Positions 40,965 through 48,735 of a DNA stretch of 64,000 nt are shown here, one piece after another. The first letter of the stretch is position 1, and every line of letters begins with the position of its first letter. Source of the DNA: Chloroflexota bacterium (lineage in GTDB: Bacteria; Chloroflexota; Anaerolineae; Anaerolineales; Anaerolineaceae); contig JAJXZS010000027.1 in NCBI GenBank assembly GCA_021779955.1, forward strand, positions 1-64,000. Direction: 5' to 3'. A program made the translations under genes and the position numbers. The notes beneath the pieces were generated by a model. That model had not been told where the DNA came from, made no database searches, and saw nothing but the letters and a program-made list of their open reading frames with translations.

Positions 40965-42777
40965 TGGAAATCTCCTTCTCTAGTTCATCTTCGATGCGTG
41001 TTTGGATGGTGTAGATCTTGCGGTAGATCCCATCCTGGGCGACCAGTTCTTCGTGGCGGCCGCGTTGGACGATCTTGCCCTTGTCCATCACCAGGATCAG
41101 GTCGGCGTTCATGATGCTCTGGATGCGGTGGGCGATGATAAACGTGGTGCGGTCCACCATCAGGTTTTCGAGCGCTCCGCGGATCTCGGCTTCCGTTTCG
41201 GTGTCCACAGCCGAGGTCGAATCATCCATGATCAGAATGCGCGGGTTCTTGAGCAGGCTGCGCGCGATCGTGACGCGTTGTTTCTGACCGCCGGAGAGCG
41301 TCACCCCTTTTTCACCAACGAGCGTCCTGTAGCCGTCCTGGAAGGTGAGGATGACATCGTGGATGGCGGCAGCGCGGGCAGCCCGTTCCACTTCTTCATC
41401 GGTCACTTCGCGGTCGAGGCCGTACGTGATATTTTCGCGGATCGTCCGCGAGAACAGGAACGGCTCCTGTTCGACGATGCCGATCTGCTGGCGCAGGTAC
41501 TTGCGCGGATAGCGGTTGAGCTCGATATCGTCAAGCAGGATCCTGCCGTCTGTATATTCGAAGAAACGCGGCAAAAGATTCACAAGCGTGGTCTTGCCTG
41601 ATCCGGTGGAGCCCAGGAGAGCGATCACCTGGCCGGGCTGGCAGGTAAACGAAATGTCATCCAATGTGCGTTCGCCTGGCTCGTACTCGAAGCCGACATG
41701 CTCAAATTCGAGCTTTCCTTTGACCGGATGGGTGGGCTGAACATCGCCCTCTTCGAGCGGTTCGCGGTTCTGCTTGAGGATCTCGGCGACGCGGTTATAA
41801 GAGACCAGGCCGGTCGAGGTCTGCACGATCAGGCGGCCCAGGTTGCGCATGGGGAAGATGATCCAGACCACCAGGCCGGCATAGGCGATGTAGGTGCCCA
41901 CCGTGATCTGGCCGTTGATCGCCATCAACGCGCCGATGAGGAAGCCAGCCAGCATCTGAAAACCGCAAATGAGATCGGAAAATGGCCAGAAGATCGCCTG
42001 AATGCGCAGTAGATTTCTGCCGCGGACGAATTTTTCCCAGTTGTCCTTCTCGAACTTGTCAATCTCGTACGACTGGCGGGCAAAGGCTTTCACCACGCGC
42101 ACGCCGGAGAGATTCTCCTGCAGGGTGGTGCTCAACGTGGCTTCCTGTTCCTGGTAGGCTTCGTAGGCTTTTGCCACCTTGCGGAAGAAGTACACCGACA
42201 CCAGGAGGATCACAGGGATGGCGATGATCGAATAAAACGCCAGCCTGACGTCCAGGGAAAGGAGCGCGGCAAAGTTGATGATGAACAACAAGATAATGCG
42301 GCCGACGCTGATCGCCTGATCTGCGAAGAAGCGGCGCAGGGCATCCACGTCGGATGTCGAGCGCTGGATCAGCTCGCCGGTCTGCATCTTGGAATGATAC
42401 GAGAAGGTGAGATGCTGAATATGATCGAACAGGAAATTGCGCAGCCTGCGGGTGATGCCTTCAGCCGTGAACGCCGCCAGCCGCCCGCTGAGGAACGAGA
42501 AGCTCCCTTCGACGGCAGCCAGCCCGATGAATCCAAGCGCAATCAGGTACAGAGGTACGCTGCGCACGTCGGTCACGAAATAGGTATCGACGAAGTACTT
42601 GAGTAGCAGGTATGTGCTGGTCTTCGCAGCGGCAGAGATGCCAATGCTTACGGTAGCGCCAAGGTACGGCAGGCGAAATCCCTGCATCATCCGCCAGAGA
42701 CCTGCCAGACGGTTGGCTGAGACGGTCGTCTGTAAGTTGAACTCGTGCAAATCAGGTGTTTTGGTAACGGTGATCAC
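40954..42777 (-). CDS. ABC exporter subunit with degenerate catalytic site (heterodimer partner)
   Basis: A 607-residue type IV ABC half-exporter with six transmembrane helices and an ATPase domain: Walker A LGSTGSGKTTL, signature TLSGGQKQRV and Walker B ILIMDDSTSAVD, in which Asp replaces the catalytic Glu. In a dimer, the weak Walker B here faces the LSVGQ signature of the partner, so one ATP site is degenerate and the other canonical, as in known heterodimeric exporters. GTG start with AAGGATC upstream. Follows the Fpg-like gene by 39 bases. Confidence 0.94.
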   Translation of the reverse strand: MITVTKTPDLHEFNLQTTVSANRLAGLWRMMQGFRLPYLGATVSIGISAAAKTSTYLLLKYFVDTYFVTDVRSVPLYLIALGFIGLAAVEGSFSFLSGRLAAFTAEGITRRLRNFLFDHIQHLTFSYHSKMQTGELIQRSTSDVDALRRFFADQAISVGRIILLFIINFAALLSLDVRLAFYSIIAIPVILLVSVYFFRKVAKAYEAYQEQEATLSTTLQENLSGVRVVKAFARQSYEIDKFEKDNWEKFVRGRNLLRIQAIFWPFSDLICGFQMLAGFLIGALMAINGQITVGTYIAYAGLVVWIIFPMRNLGRLIVQTSTGLVSYNRVAEILKQNREPLEEGDVQPTHPVKGKLEFEHVGFEYEPGERTLDDISFTCQPGQVIALLGSTGSGKTTLVNLLPRFFEYTDGRILLDDIELNRYPRKYLRQQIGIVEQEPFLFSRTIRENITYGLDREVTDEEVERAARAAAIHDVILTFQDGYRTLVGEKGVTLSGGQKQRVTIARSLLKNPRILIMDDSTSAVDTETEAEIRGALENLMVDRTTFIIAHRIQSIMNADLILVMDKGKIVQRGRHEELVAQDGIYRKIYTIQTRIEDELEKEISSAG

Positions 42778-42816
42778 TTTGATCCTTCACAATCTTGTTA
42801 ACGGTTTTGCCAGGAA

Positions 42817-43626
42817 TCACAGCAATTTCTGTTCATTGGGGCAGATAAAACTGCTCGTTCCGCCTGTCTTGATCTTCTGGATGATCGTGCTGCATACAGG
42901 GCAGGGCTTCCCTTCGCGGTATCCGATGAGGATGTCTTCCATCTGGAAGCCTCCTCCATGCCCGTGCAGGTCCACCTCGTAGAAGGCGCCGCCCTTGTCC
43001 AGGCTGGTGCGCAGTTCCTTCTGCACGCTGGCATAGAGCGCGCTGATCTCGTCACCGGTCAGGCTTGGCACTGCCCTGAGCGGATGGAGTTTGGCGAGGA
43101 AGAGGATGTCGTGAATGTAGGCATTGCCGATGCCTGCGATCTTCGACTGGTCGAGCAAAAAGGCCTTCAAGCGGCCCTTCTGGCTTCTCACCAGCGCGGT
43201 AAATTGCTGCTGGTCCAGGTCGAGCGCATTTGAACCGAGCCTGGCTGTCAGCGAGTGCTTGTCGAGCTCATCCAGCGCAGCGTAATGAGTATACCCGAAC
43301 CACCAGAAATTGACACTGAGACACGTCGAATCGCCGAAATCCAGCACTTCGCGGTATTTTTCCGGGAGATGGGAGCGGTCGGTGAGCAAAAGCTCGCCGC
43401 CCATGCCCATATTGATGAGCAGCCATCCTTTGTCCGTGCGCCCTTCGATCCACTTGCCGCGATAACGAAAATCCTCGAACCGTGCGCCTCGCAGATGGCT
43501 TACATATTCATCGACAGAAAGATTCAGGCATTTGGGCTGCAGCACTTCGATGTTTTGAACGACTTTGCCCTTCAATTCACGCTGCATTTCTGCAGTTCGC
43601 GAGGCAATTTCCGGCAGTTCAGGCAT
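42817..43626 (-). CDS. Fpg/Nei family DNA glycosylase with atypical zinc finger
   Basis: A 269-residue formamidopyrimidine-DNA glycosylase homologue for oxidised bases. The catalytic N-terminus MPELPE is intact (Pro2, Glu3), the beta-hairpin Lys is in YRGKWIEG, and the H2TH region reads QSKIAGIGNAYIHDILFLAKLHP. The C-terminal zinc finger is incomplete: CPVC and then SFICPNEQ, with Glu where the fourth Cys should be, and the usual DNA-contacting Arg before the third Cys is not seen. This may be a zinc-free or specialised branch. AAGGAGCG sets the start, and an own promoter lies upstream. Confidence 0.9.
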   Translation of the reverse strand: MPELPEIASRTAEMQRELKGKVVQNIEVLQPKCLNLSVDEYVSHLRGARFEDFRYRGKWIEGRTDKGWLLINMGMGGELLLTDRSHLPEKYREVLDFGDSTCLSVNFWWFGYTHYAALDELDKHSLTARLGSNALDLDQQQFTALVRSQKGRLKAFLLDQSKIAGIGNAYIHDILFLAKLHPLRAVPSLTGDEISALYASVQKELRTSLDKGGAFYEVDLHGHGGGFQMEDILIGYREGKPCPVCSTIIQKIKTGGTSSFICPNEQKLL

Positions 43627-43659
43627 GGCGCGCTCCTTTTGACCCCTATTGGTACAAAT

Positions 43660-43687
43660 ATTCTATCATATTCCATTTTCTTCTCAA
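43660..43687 (-). promoter_or_regulatory. Promoter of the Fpg-like gene and ABC exporter operon
   Basis: On the minus strand TTGAGA and TAGAAT with a 16-base spacer, ending 33 bases above the ATG at 43626. Confidence 0.5.
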
Positions 43688-43741
43688 CAAATGTAGTTGA
43701 ATTTGTCATAAAATCTCTAAATGGTTTTGCAGATATGTTAA

Positions 43742-43770
43742 TTGATTTTCAGTCTGAAATTATGTATAAT
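43742..43770 (+). promoter_or_regulatory. Promoter of the MauE-like gene region
   Basis: TTGATT (43742-43747), 17-base spacer, TATAAT (43765-43770). The predicted leader to the 16-codon ORF is about 75 bases. Confidence 0.65.
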
Positions 43771-43851
43771 CAAAATAGCAAGTTGTGGGGTAAATAATGT
43801 CATTTAATCAATAAGATTAATAATCAAAACAAAATCTAAAAAGGGGTAAGC

Positions 43852-43902
43852 ATGCCAATCTTAATGGACAGGGTTATTTTGAGTTATGGTAATTGGCGAT
43901 GA
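43852..43902 (+). CDS. Short upstream ORF (16 codons) coupled to the MauE-like gene
   Basis: ATG with an AAAGGGG site at good spacing encodes MPILMDRVILSYGNWR; its TGA overlaps the ATG of the next gene. The downstream start has no Shine-Dalgarno of its own, so translation of this ORF may be what brings ribosomes to it. It could be a leader peptide or the leftover start of a lost gene. Confidence 0.4.
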   Translation: MPILMDRVILSYGNWR

Positions 43903-44249
43903 TCGATTTATTGCCACGAATTGCTCCATATTTTCTCGCATTTATTCGCTACCTCCTTGCGGTAATCTTCTTCCAATCATCTCTAGAAAAGTTACGCGAA
44001 CGTCAAAAGTTCGTTGATACAGTTGCTTCTTATCAGCTCTTGCCTGGGTTTGCAGTCCGACCTTTTGGACTATCTCTCCCTGGGGTAGAGTTAATCTTGG
44101 CATTAATCCTGCTATCCGGATGGCAGGCTCGCTTGGCGGCAGTGTTTACTTCATTGCTCTATCTACTCTTCATAGGAGCATTGAGTATCACCATCTTTCG
44201 AGGACGGACGAATATAGATTGTGGCTGTTATGGCTTAAGGCTAGACTAA
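43899..44249 (+). CDS. MauE/DoxX-like membrane protein, short form
   Basis: A 116-residue membrane protein with three to four helices of the MauE/DoxX superfamily: FIRYLLAVIFFQSSLEKLRE, a helix-turn LPGVELILALILLSGW, and the family motif DCGCYG at the C-terminus. Full MauE proteins run on for one more helix, but here the frame ends five residues after the Cys pair. MauE relatives help thiol redox or quinone metabolism. Whether the short form is functional is unclear. It lies in an AT-rich patch unlike the flanking genes. Confidence 0.7.
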   Translation: MIDLLPRIAPYFLAFIRYLLAVIFFQSSLEKLRERQKFVDTVASYQLLPGFAVRPFGLSLPGVELILALILLSGWQARLAAVFTSLLYLLFIGALSITIFRGRTNIDCGCYGLRLD

Positions 44250-44280
44250 GTATCACTGTAAGAATTGGAGATATCCCTAA

Positions 44281-45768
44281 ATGCTTCGACGAATAACTCA
44301 GATTCTCATTCTTGTCGTCCAAATACTCTTGCTTGCTTCTTGCCAAAGCATAATGGCAACAATTGATGCCCCTGTCGCAACGGCCGGTAAGCCATCAACT
44401 ACTCCGATTCAATCAACTGCAAACTCCTCACCGCTCCCAAACCCTGGCATACCTCCAATCGGCTCACCAACGCCTGCTCATTTTACTCAGCCAACTTCGA
44501 CCCCTTTAAATCCTGCTGTTTACCACAATAGTTTCGCAGATGCCTTCTCTGCGGATGGTCAAGAGCTTGCATTTACCAGCAGCGTCGTTGGTCTGATCCA
44601 TGGTGACCTTAGTGACGGGATAAGATCATATATTTATCAAACGCAATCTGGAGCTATCCAGCGAATCAGCCCAGAAGATAAGAGTACTTTTGGAAATGCC
44701 CGTCAAATGAAAGCTATAAGTCTCAGCGCGGATGGGCGTTATCTGCTTTATGCTGAACGGGATACCAATTCAATAGAACCAGCTTTCGACCATTTTGATC
44801 ACATTTATTTGCGTGATCTGCAAACAGGTCAGGATGAATCTCTTGATCTTACCCTTCTTGAAAAGCAGTTGGGCGGAGCCCGGGTGACGCCCAAATCTGT
44901 ATCTCCGGATGGATGCTACCTTGCCTTGTCAGTGTATGAAGATCGAACGAGTATTTATTTGTTGGAACTCTCGACCTACAAGCTCGTTCCAGTCAGCGTT
45001 AACCCGAAGAACACCACCAGCGAAAGTCGTGAACCGACCTTTTCTCCAGATGGCGATTTTTTGGCCTTTGTATCCACAGCCGGTAACCTGGTTCCCGGCG
45101 GAGATACCTGTCTACAGGTAAACCCTTGCGCTGACATTTTTGTTTACCAGATCACTACAGGTATGATTGAGCGCATCTCTGCACAAATTCAGTTTACTAT
45201 GGGCGAGCCTTACCCTTCCCTGACCATATCCAACAAAGCCCGTTGGTTAGCCTGGACGGAAGTCGAACGATCTGAATATGCCTCAAGGATGGTGGTTCGC
45301 TTATACGATCGATCGACTGGAAACGCTGAATTGATTTGCGCCGGCGCTGGTCAGGCATGCACCGCCGGCTCGCCTTCAATCTCGAACGATGGTCGTTGGC
45401 TGGCGTTCGACTCCTGGCATCTTGGGGATTCGGTTGGATATCACCCCTCCGAATCTAATGCTCAGGTATACCTGCTGGATCTTCAAACCAGGAAACTGAC
45501 CCTGGTTAGTGCCACTTCGAACGGTGTTCCTGGCGATGGCAACAGCGGGATCGTCTTCCTGCAACAAGAAGGCCACTCTGATGATGTGCGCATATCAGGA
45601 GATGGGCGTTACGTGGCCTTTTCCTCTCAAGCAGCCAATCTGCTTCCAAAAGGCGTCGAGAAAAGCCAATGTTTTGCTCCGAATTTTGGCGGTGCTTATC
45701 CTTGTTATGACTTGTTTATTTATGATAATCAGACAGGGGTGACAACCTGGATTAGTAAGCCTGGCTAA
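44281..45768 (+). CDS. PD40/TolB-like beta-propeller lipoprotein
   Basis: A 495-residue exported lipoprotein. The signal peptide ends in the lipobox LLLASC (Cys at about 21), followed by a 60-residue Thr/Pro/Ser linker and a beta-propeller of PD40-type repeats: SADGQELAFTS, SADGRYLLYAE, SPDGCYLALS, SPDGDFLAFVS, SNDGRWLAFDS and SGDGRYVAFSS. Such propellers bind proteins or polysaccharides. Cysteine pairs in the later blades suggest disulfides. It starts 31 bases after the MauE-like gene, with TTGGAG upstream at wide spacing. No TolA/Pal system genes are nearby. Confidence 0.85.
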   Translation: MLRRITQILILVVQILLLASCQSIMATIDAPVATAGKPSTTPIQSTANSSPLPNPGIPPIGSPTPAHFTQPTSTPLNPAVYHNSFADAFSADGQELAFTSSVVGLIHGDLSDGIRSYIYQTQSGAIQRISPEDKSTFGNARQMKAISLSADGRYLLYAERDTNSIEPAFDHFDHIYLRDLQTGQDESLDLTLLEKQLGGARVTPKSVSPDGCYLALSVYEDRTSIYLLELSTYKLVPVSVNPKNTTSESREPTFSPDGDFLAFVSTAGNLVPGGDTCLQVNPCADIFVYQITTGMIERISAQIQFTMGEPYPSLTISNKARWLAWTEVERSEYASRMVVRLYDRSTGNAELICAGAGQACTAGSPSISNDGRWLAFDSWHLGDSVGYHPSESNAQVYLLDLQTRKLTLVSATSNGVPGDGNSGIVFLQQEGHSDDVRISGDGRYVAFSSQAANLLPKGVEKSQCFAPNFGGAYPCYDLFIYDNQTGVTTWISKPG

Positions 45769-46024
45769 AGTATCATGTTAGGGCCAATTCGGAAATTTGC
45801 TTAAATCTTGTATTCCACGGCGAATTATCTATAAACCTTTTTGTTGATCATCTCCTGAAACGTTGGCTATTGCGGTACTGCTGCGCCTATAGGTTGTTGG
45901 TGATTACCATCAGCGATGAACGCTGGCCCCTCCTGACAGAGCCCTCTTTGACCGGCAAATACTTCCTTGTAGGGATTGACATCGAACAAGAATCCAGATG
46001 TCATAAATCCGTCGACTCCTTGAC
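45769..46024 (+). other. Intergenic stretch without recognisable gene
   Basis: Short open frames here have no ribosome-binding sites or coding character. AT-rich at its left side, it marks the return to core sequence. Confidence 0.5.
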
Positions 46025-46053
46025 TTGCACCCTGCCTGCTAAACCCTTATAAT
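46025..46053 (+). promoter_or_regulatory. Promoter of the ugpC-type ATPase gene
   Basis: TTGCAC (46025-46030), 17-base spacer, TATAAT (46048-46053), 34 bases before the ATG. Confidence 0.65.
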
Positions 46054-46087
46054 AAAATCACTATACTCATTCCGGGAGGAGGAAACA

Positions 46088-47200
46088 ATGGCTGGTGTTA
46101 CATATGATCACGTTGTAAAAAAGTTTGGTGATTTTACTGCAATCAGCGATTTGAGTCTCGAGGTTCAGGACAAGGAATTCCTGGTCCTGGTGGGACCTTC
46201 TGGCTGCGGTAAGACGACAGCTTTACGCTGCCTTGCAGGACTCGAAGAAGTCAACAGTGGAAAGGTGGTCATCGGCGACCGCGTCGTCAATGACGTGGCA
46301 CCCAAAGACCGCGATATAGCCATGGTCTTCCAGTCCTACGCGCTCTATCCGCATATGACCGTGTTCGATAACATGGCATTCGGCTTGAAGCTGCGCAAGG
46401 TTCCGAAGGCTGATATTCAGCGCCGCGTCGAAGAAGCTGCAAAGACCCTCGGTATCGAAGGCCTGCTCAAACGAAAACCGCGTGAATTGTCCGGTGGACA
46501 GCGCCAGCGTGTGGCTCTCGGACGCGCCATCGTCCGCGAACCCAAAGTTTTCCTCTTCGATGAACCGCTCTCGAACCTCGATGCCAAGCTGCGTGTGCAG
46601 ACTCGTGCTGAGATCAGCAAGCTGCATCACCGCTTGCAGACCACCTTCATCTACGTGACCCACGACCAGGTGGAAGCCATGACCATGGCCACCCGTATCG
46701 CTGTCATGAACAAGGGCATTCTGCAGCAATTGGATACTCCGCAGAATCTGTATGACAAGCCGCAGAACCTCTTCGTTGCGGGTTTCATTGGCTCGCCTGC
46801 CATGAACTTCTTCAACATGAAACTGATCAAAGAAGGACAGGATCTGTTTGTGGATAACAGCACAATGAAGGTGAAGATTCCTGCCGACAAACAGGCGGTC
46901 CTGGCCAATCTTGTCGGCCGCGATGTGATCTTCGGCATCCGCCCCGAGGACATCCACAATCCCGATTATGTGCCCGCGAACATCGTAGCTGAGCTTGTGG
47001 AAGCGAAAGTGGACGTCACCGAGTTGATGGGCTTCGAAATCCTGGTCTACCTTGTGAATGGCAACACTACTTTCGTAGCCAGAGTAGATCCCCGCTCTCA
47101 TTACCAGGTTGGCGATACCATCAAGTTGACCTTCAACATGGGCAACTTCCACATCTTCGATCCTTCCCAGGATCCAGAGAACCCGGTTGCAGTAATCTAG
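46088..47200 (+). CDS. ugpC: Carbohydrate ABC transporter ATP-binding protein (UgpC/MsmK type)
   Basis: A 370-residue importer ATPase of the CUT1 class: Walker A VGPSGCGKTTALR (about 37-49), Q loop FQSYALYPHM, signature LSGGQRQRVALGRA (about 135), Walker B VFLFDEPLSNLDAKLR, switch His in THDQVEAM, and a C-terminal regulatory OB/TOBE domain (about 240-370). It stands alone without permease or binding-protein genes, as MsmK-type ATPases that serve several sugar importers often do. GGGAGGAGGAAAC precedes the ATG. Confidence 0.95.
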   Translation: MAGVTYDHVVKKFGDFTAISDLSLEVQDKEFLVLVGPSGCGKTTALRCLAGLEEVNSGKVVIGDRVVNDVAPKDRDIAMVFQSYALYPHMTVFDNMAFGLKLRKVPKADIQRRVEEAAKTLGIEGLLKRKPRELSGGQRQRVALGRAIVREPKVFLFDEPLSNLDAKLRVQTRAEISKLHHRLQTTFIYVTHDQVEAMTMATRIAVMNKGILQQLDTPQNLYDKPQNLFVAGFIGSPAMNFFNMKLIKEGQDLFVDNSTMKVKIPADKQAVLANLVGRDVIFGIRPEDIHNPDYVPANIVAELVEAKVDVTELMGFEILVYLVNGNTTFVARVDPRSHYQVGDTIKLTFNMGNFHIFDPSQDPENPVAVI

Positions 47201-47223
47201 ATTCGTTTCAAAAGACAAGTCAT

Positions 47224-47253
47224 TTGTAGCGCAAGAGAAATCTTGCGCTACAA
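47224..47253 (+). other. Perfect 13-bp stem-loop with GAAA tetraloop
   Basis: TTGTAGCGCAAGA and its exact complement flank GAAA, between the ATPase gene and gpmA. No T run follows on either strand, so it is not a classical terminator; an mRNA 3' stabiliser or processing site is more likely. Confidence 0.75.
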
Positions 47254-47284
47254 TTGTGAATACCAGATAACAGAAGGAGATAAC

Positions 47285-48031
47285 ATGTACAAGATCGTCT
47301 TATTGCGCCATGGCGAAAGCGAATGGAACAAGGAGAATCGCTTCACAGGCTGGACTGACGTAGATCTTTCCGATAAGGGTGTCATCGAAGCCCACACCGC
47401 CGGAAAAACGATGCTCAAGGCAGGGTTTGAGTTCGATCTGGCGTTTACATCTGTGCTCAAACGCGCCATCCGCACCTTATGGATTGCGCTGGATGAAATG
47501 GACCGCATGTGGATTCCGGTCATCAATTCCTGGCGCTTGAATGAACGCCACTACGGCGCTTTGCAGGGGCTGAACAAAGCCGAGACTGCCCAGAAGTACG
47601 GTGAAGAGCAGGTTCACATCTGGCGCCGTAGTTATGCCATCCGCCCGCCTGCGCTGACTCCCGATGATGGCAGGTACCCTGGCAAGGATCCGCGTTACGC
47701 TTCATTGACGCAAGATGAGCTTCCACTGACCGAATGCCTCAAAGACACCGTCGAACGATTCCTGCCTTACTGGCACGGCACGATCGTCCCTGAGGTGAAG
47801 GCAGGCAAAAAAGTGCTCATTGCTGCGCACGGCAACAGCCTGCGGGCGCTCGTGAAGTACCTCGACAATATTTCTGATGAGGAAATCCCCGAGTTGAACA
47901 TCCCCACGGGCATTCCGCTGGTGTACGAACTGGACAAAGATCTCAAGGTGATCAAGCACTATTACCTGGCGGACGAAGAGGAAGTCAAAAAGCAGATGCA
48001 AGCGGTAGCCAACCAGGGCAAGGCGAAATAA
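47285..48031 (+). CDS. gpmA: 2,3-bisphosphoglycerate-dependent phosphoglycerate mutase
   Basis: A 248-residue glycolytic mutase interconverting 3- and 2-phosphoglycerate. The phospho-His is in [10 protein letters not shown] (His about 9), substrate contacts in [12 protein letters not shown], the acid in [11 protein letters not shown] (about 85-95), and the second His in [16 protein letters not shown] (about 182). The full C-terminal tail needed for bisphosphoglycerate binding is present, which separates it from simple phosphatases of the same fold. AGAAGGAGA fixes the ATG at 47285. Confidence 0.97.
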   Translation: MYKIVLLRHGESEWNKENRFTGWTDVDLSDKGVIEAHTAGKTMLKAGFEFDLAFTSVLKRAIRTLWIALDEMDRMWIPVINSWRLNERHYGALQGLNKAETAQKYGEEQVHIWRRSYAIRPPALTPDDGRYPGKDPRYASLTQDELPLTECLKDTVERFLPYWHGTIVPEVKAGKKVLIAAHGNSLRALVKYLDNISDEEIPELNIPTGIPLVYELDKDLKVIKHYYLADEEEVKKQMQAVANQGKAK

Positions 48032-48032
48032 C

Positions 48033-48060
48033 AAAAAAACCGGCGGTTCAACCGCCGGTT
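48033..48060 (-). terminator. Terminator between gpmA and the DUF1461 gene
   Basis: AACCGGCGG pairs with CCGCCGGTT (loop TTCAA). The poly-A on its left gives a T tail for minus-strand transcripts; it may also partly stop gpmA. Confidence 0.85.
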
Positions 48061-48066
48061 CACTTT

Positions 48067-48735
48067 CTACGAAGTCTTGCGCGAGGTTTTCCCTCCGAAG
48101 ACACCAAGAAGCACAGCGCCAACCATGGCCAGGATACCGACGAACGTGAAGCCATCTGACCAGAGCTTGAGCGGGAAGAGGCGGATCAGCGTATCTGAGG
48201 TGTAGAACAGCCACGTGTTGCCTGTAAAGAAGATGTGGTGGAAATCTGCGAAGAACTGGTCGAAGTTGATCGCGACGGCAAGCAGCACGGCAACGATCAG
48301 CAAGATGGTCAACCAACCTCCGTAGGCCACCGAGCGCCAGAACTCCTTCTTCCATTTGGTGCGCCAGGTGACGACACCCAGAACGATCAGCGCGACGGAG
48401 ATCACATACCAAACGATCAGCGCCTTCTGGATGACATTCTTCACATCGTTCATGTGGCTCAACTCTCGTTCGTTGTAGAGAGGGGAGCCGTCAGCCTGGC
48501 GCTGGCTCGACAGGAATTCGGGCCCTTGCGAGTTGAAAAGATAGTTCAAAGAGAGCTTGCCCCAGTAGAGACGGTCAGCGGTTGTAAAACCGAACGGATC
48601 TGGGGGGAAATTCGGCAGATTGTACTCGTAATCCAGGTAGAAGGAGTTGAACACGATACGACCGGCAGTCAGTATCAGGAAGAAGGGAACGATCAGGGTC
48701 ACGATGACGCCTGCGATCTTTGACAAAATCTTCAT
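48067..48735 (-). CDS. DUF1461 (TIGR01906) integral membrane protein
   Basis: A 222-residue protein with about five hydrophobic helices and the TIGR01906 pattern: an N-terminal helix, then a long outside loop with NSQGPEFLSSQRQADGSPLYNERELSHMNDVK (core LYNERELSHMNDVK), and FHHIFFTGNTWLFYTSDTLIRLFP near residues 165-188. Function of the family is unknown. The start overlaps the preceding synthase gene (ATGA), so the pair is co-translated. Confidence 0.9.
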   Translation of the reverse strand: MKILSKIAGVIVTLIVPFFLILTAGRIVFNSFYLDYEYNLPNFPPDPFGFTTADRLYWGKLSLNYLFNSQGPEFLSSQRQADGSPLYNERELSHMNDVKNVIQKALIVWYVISVALIVLGVVTWRTKWKKEFWRSVAYGGWLTILLIVAVLLAVAINFDQFFADFHHIFFTGNTWLFYTSDTLIRLFPLKLWSDGFTFVGILAMVGAVLLGVFGGKTSRKTS

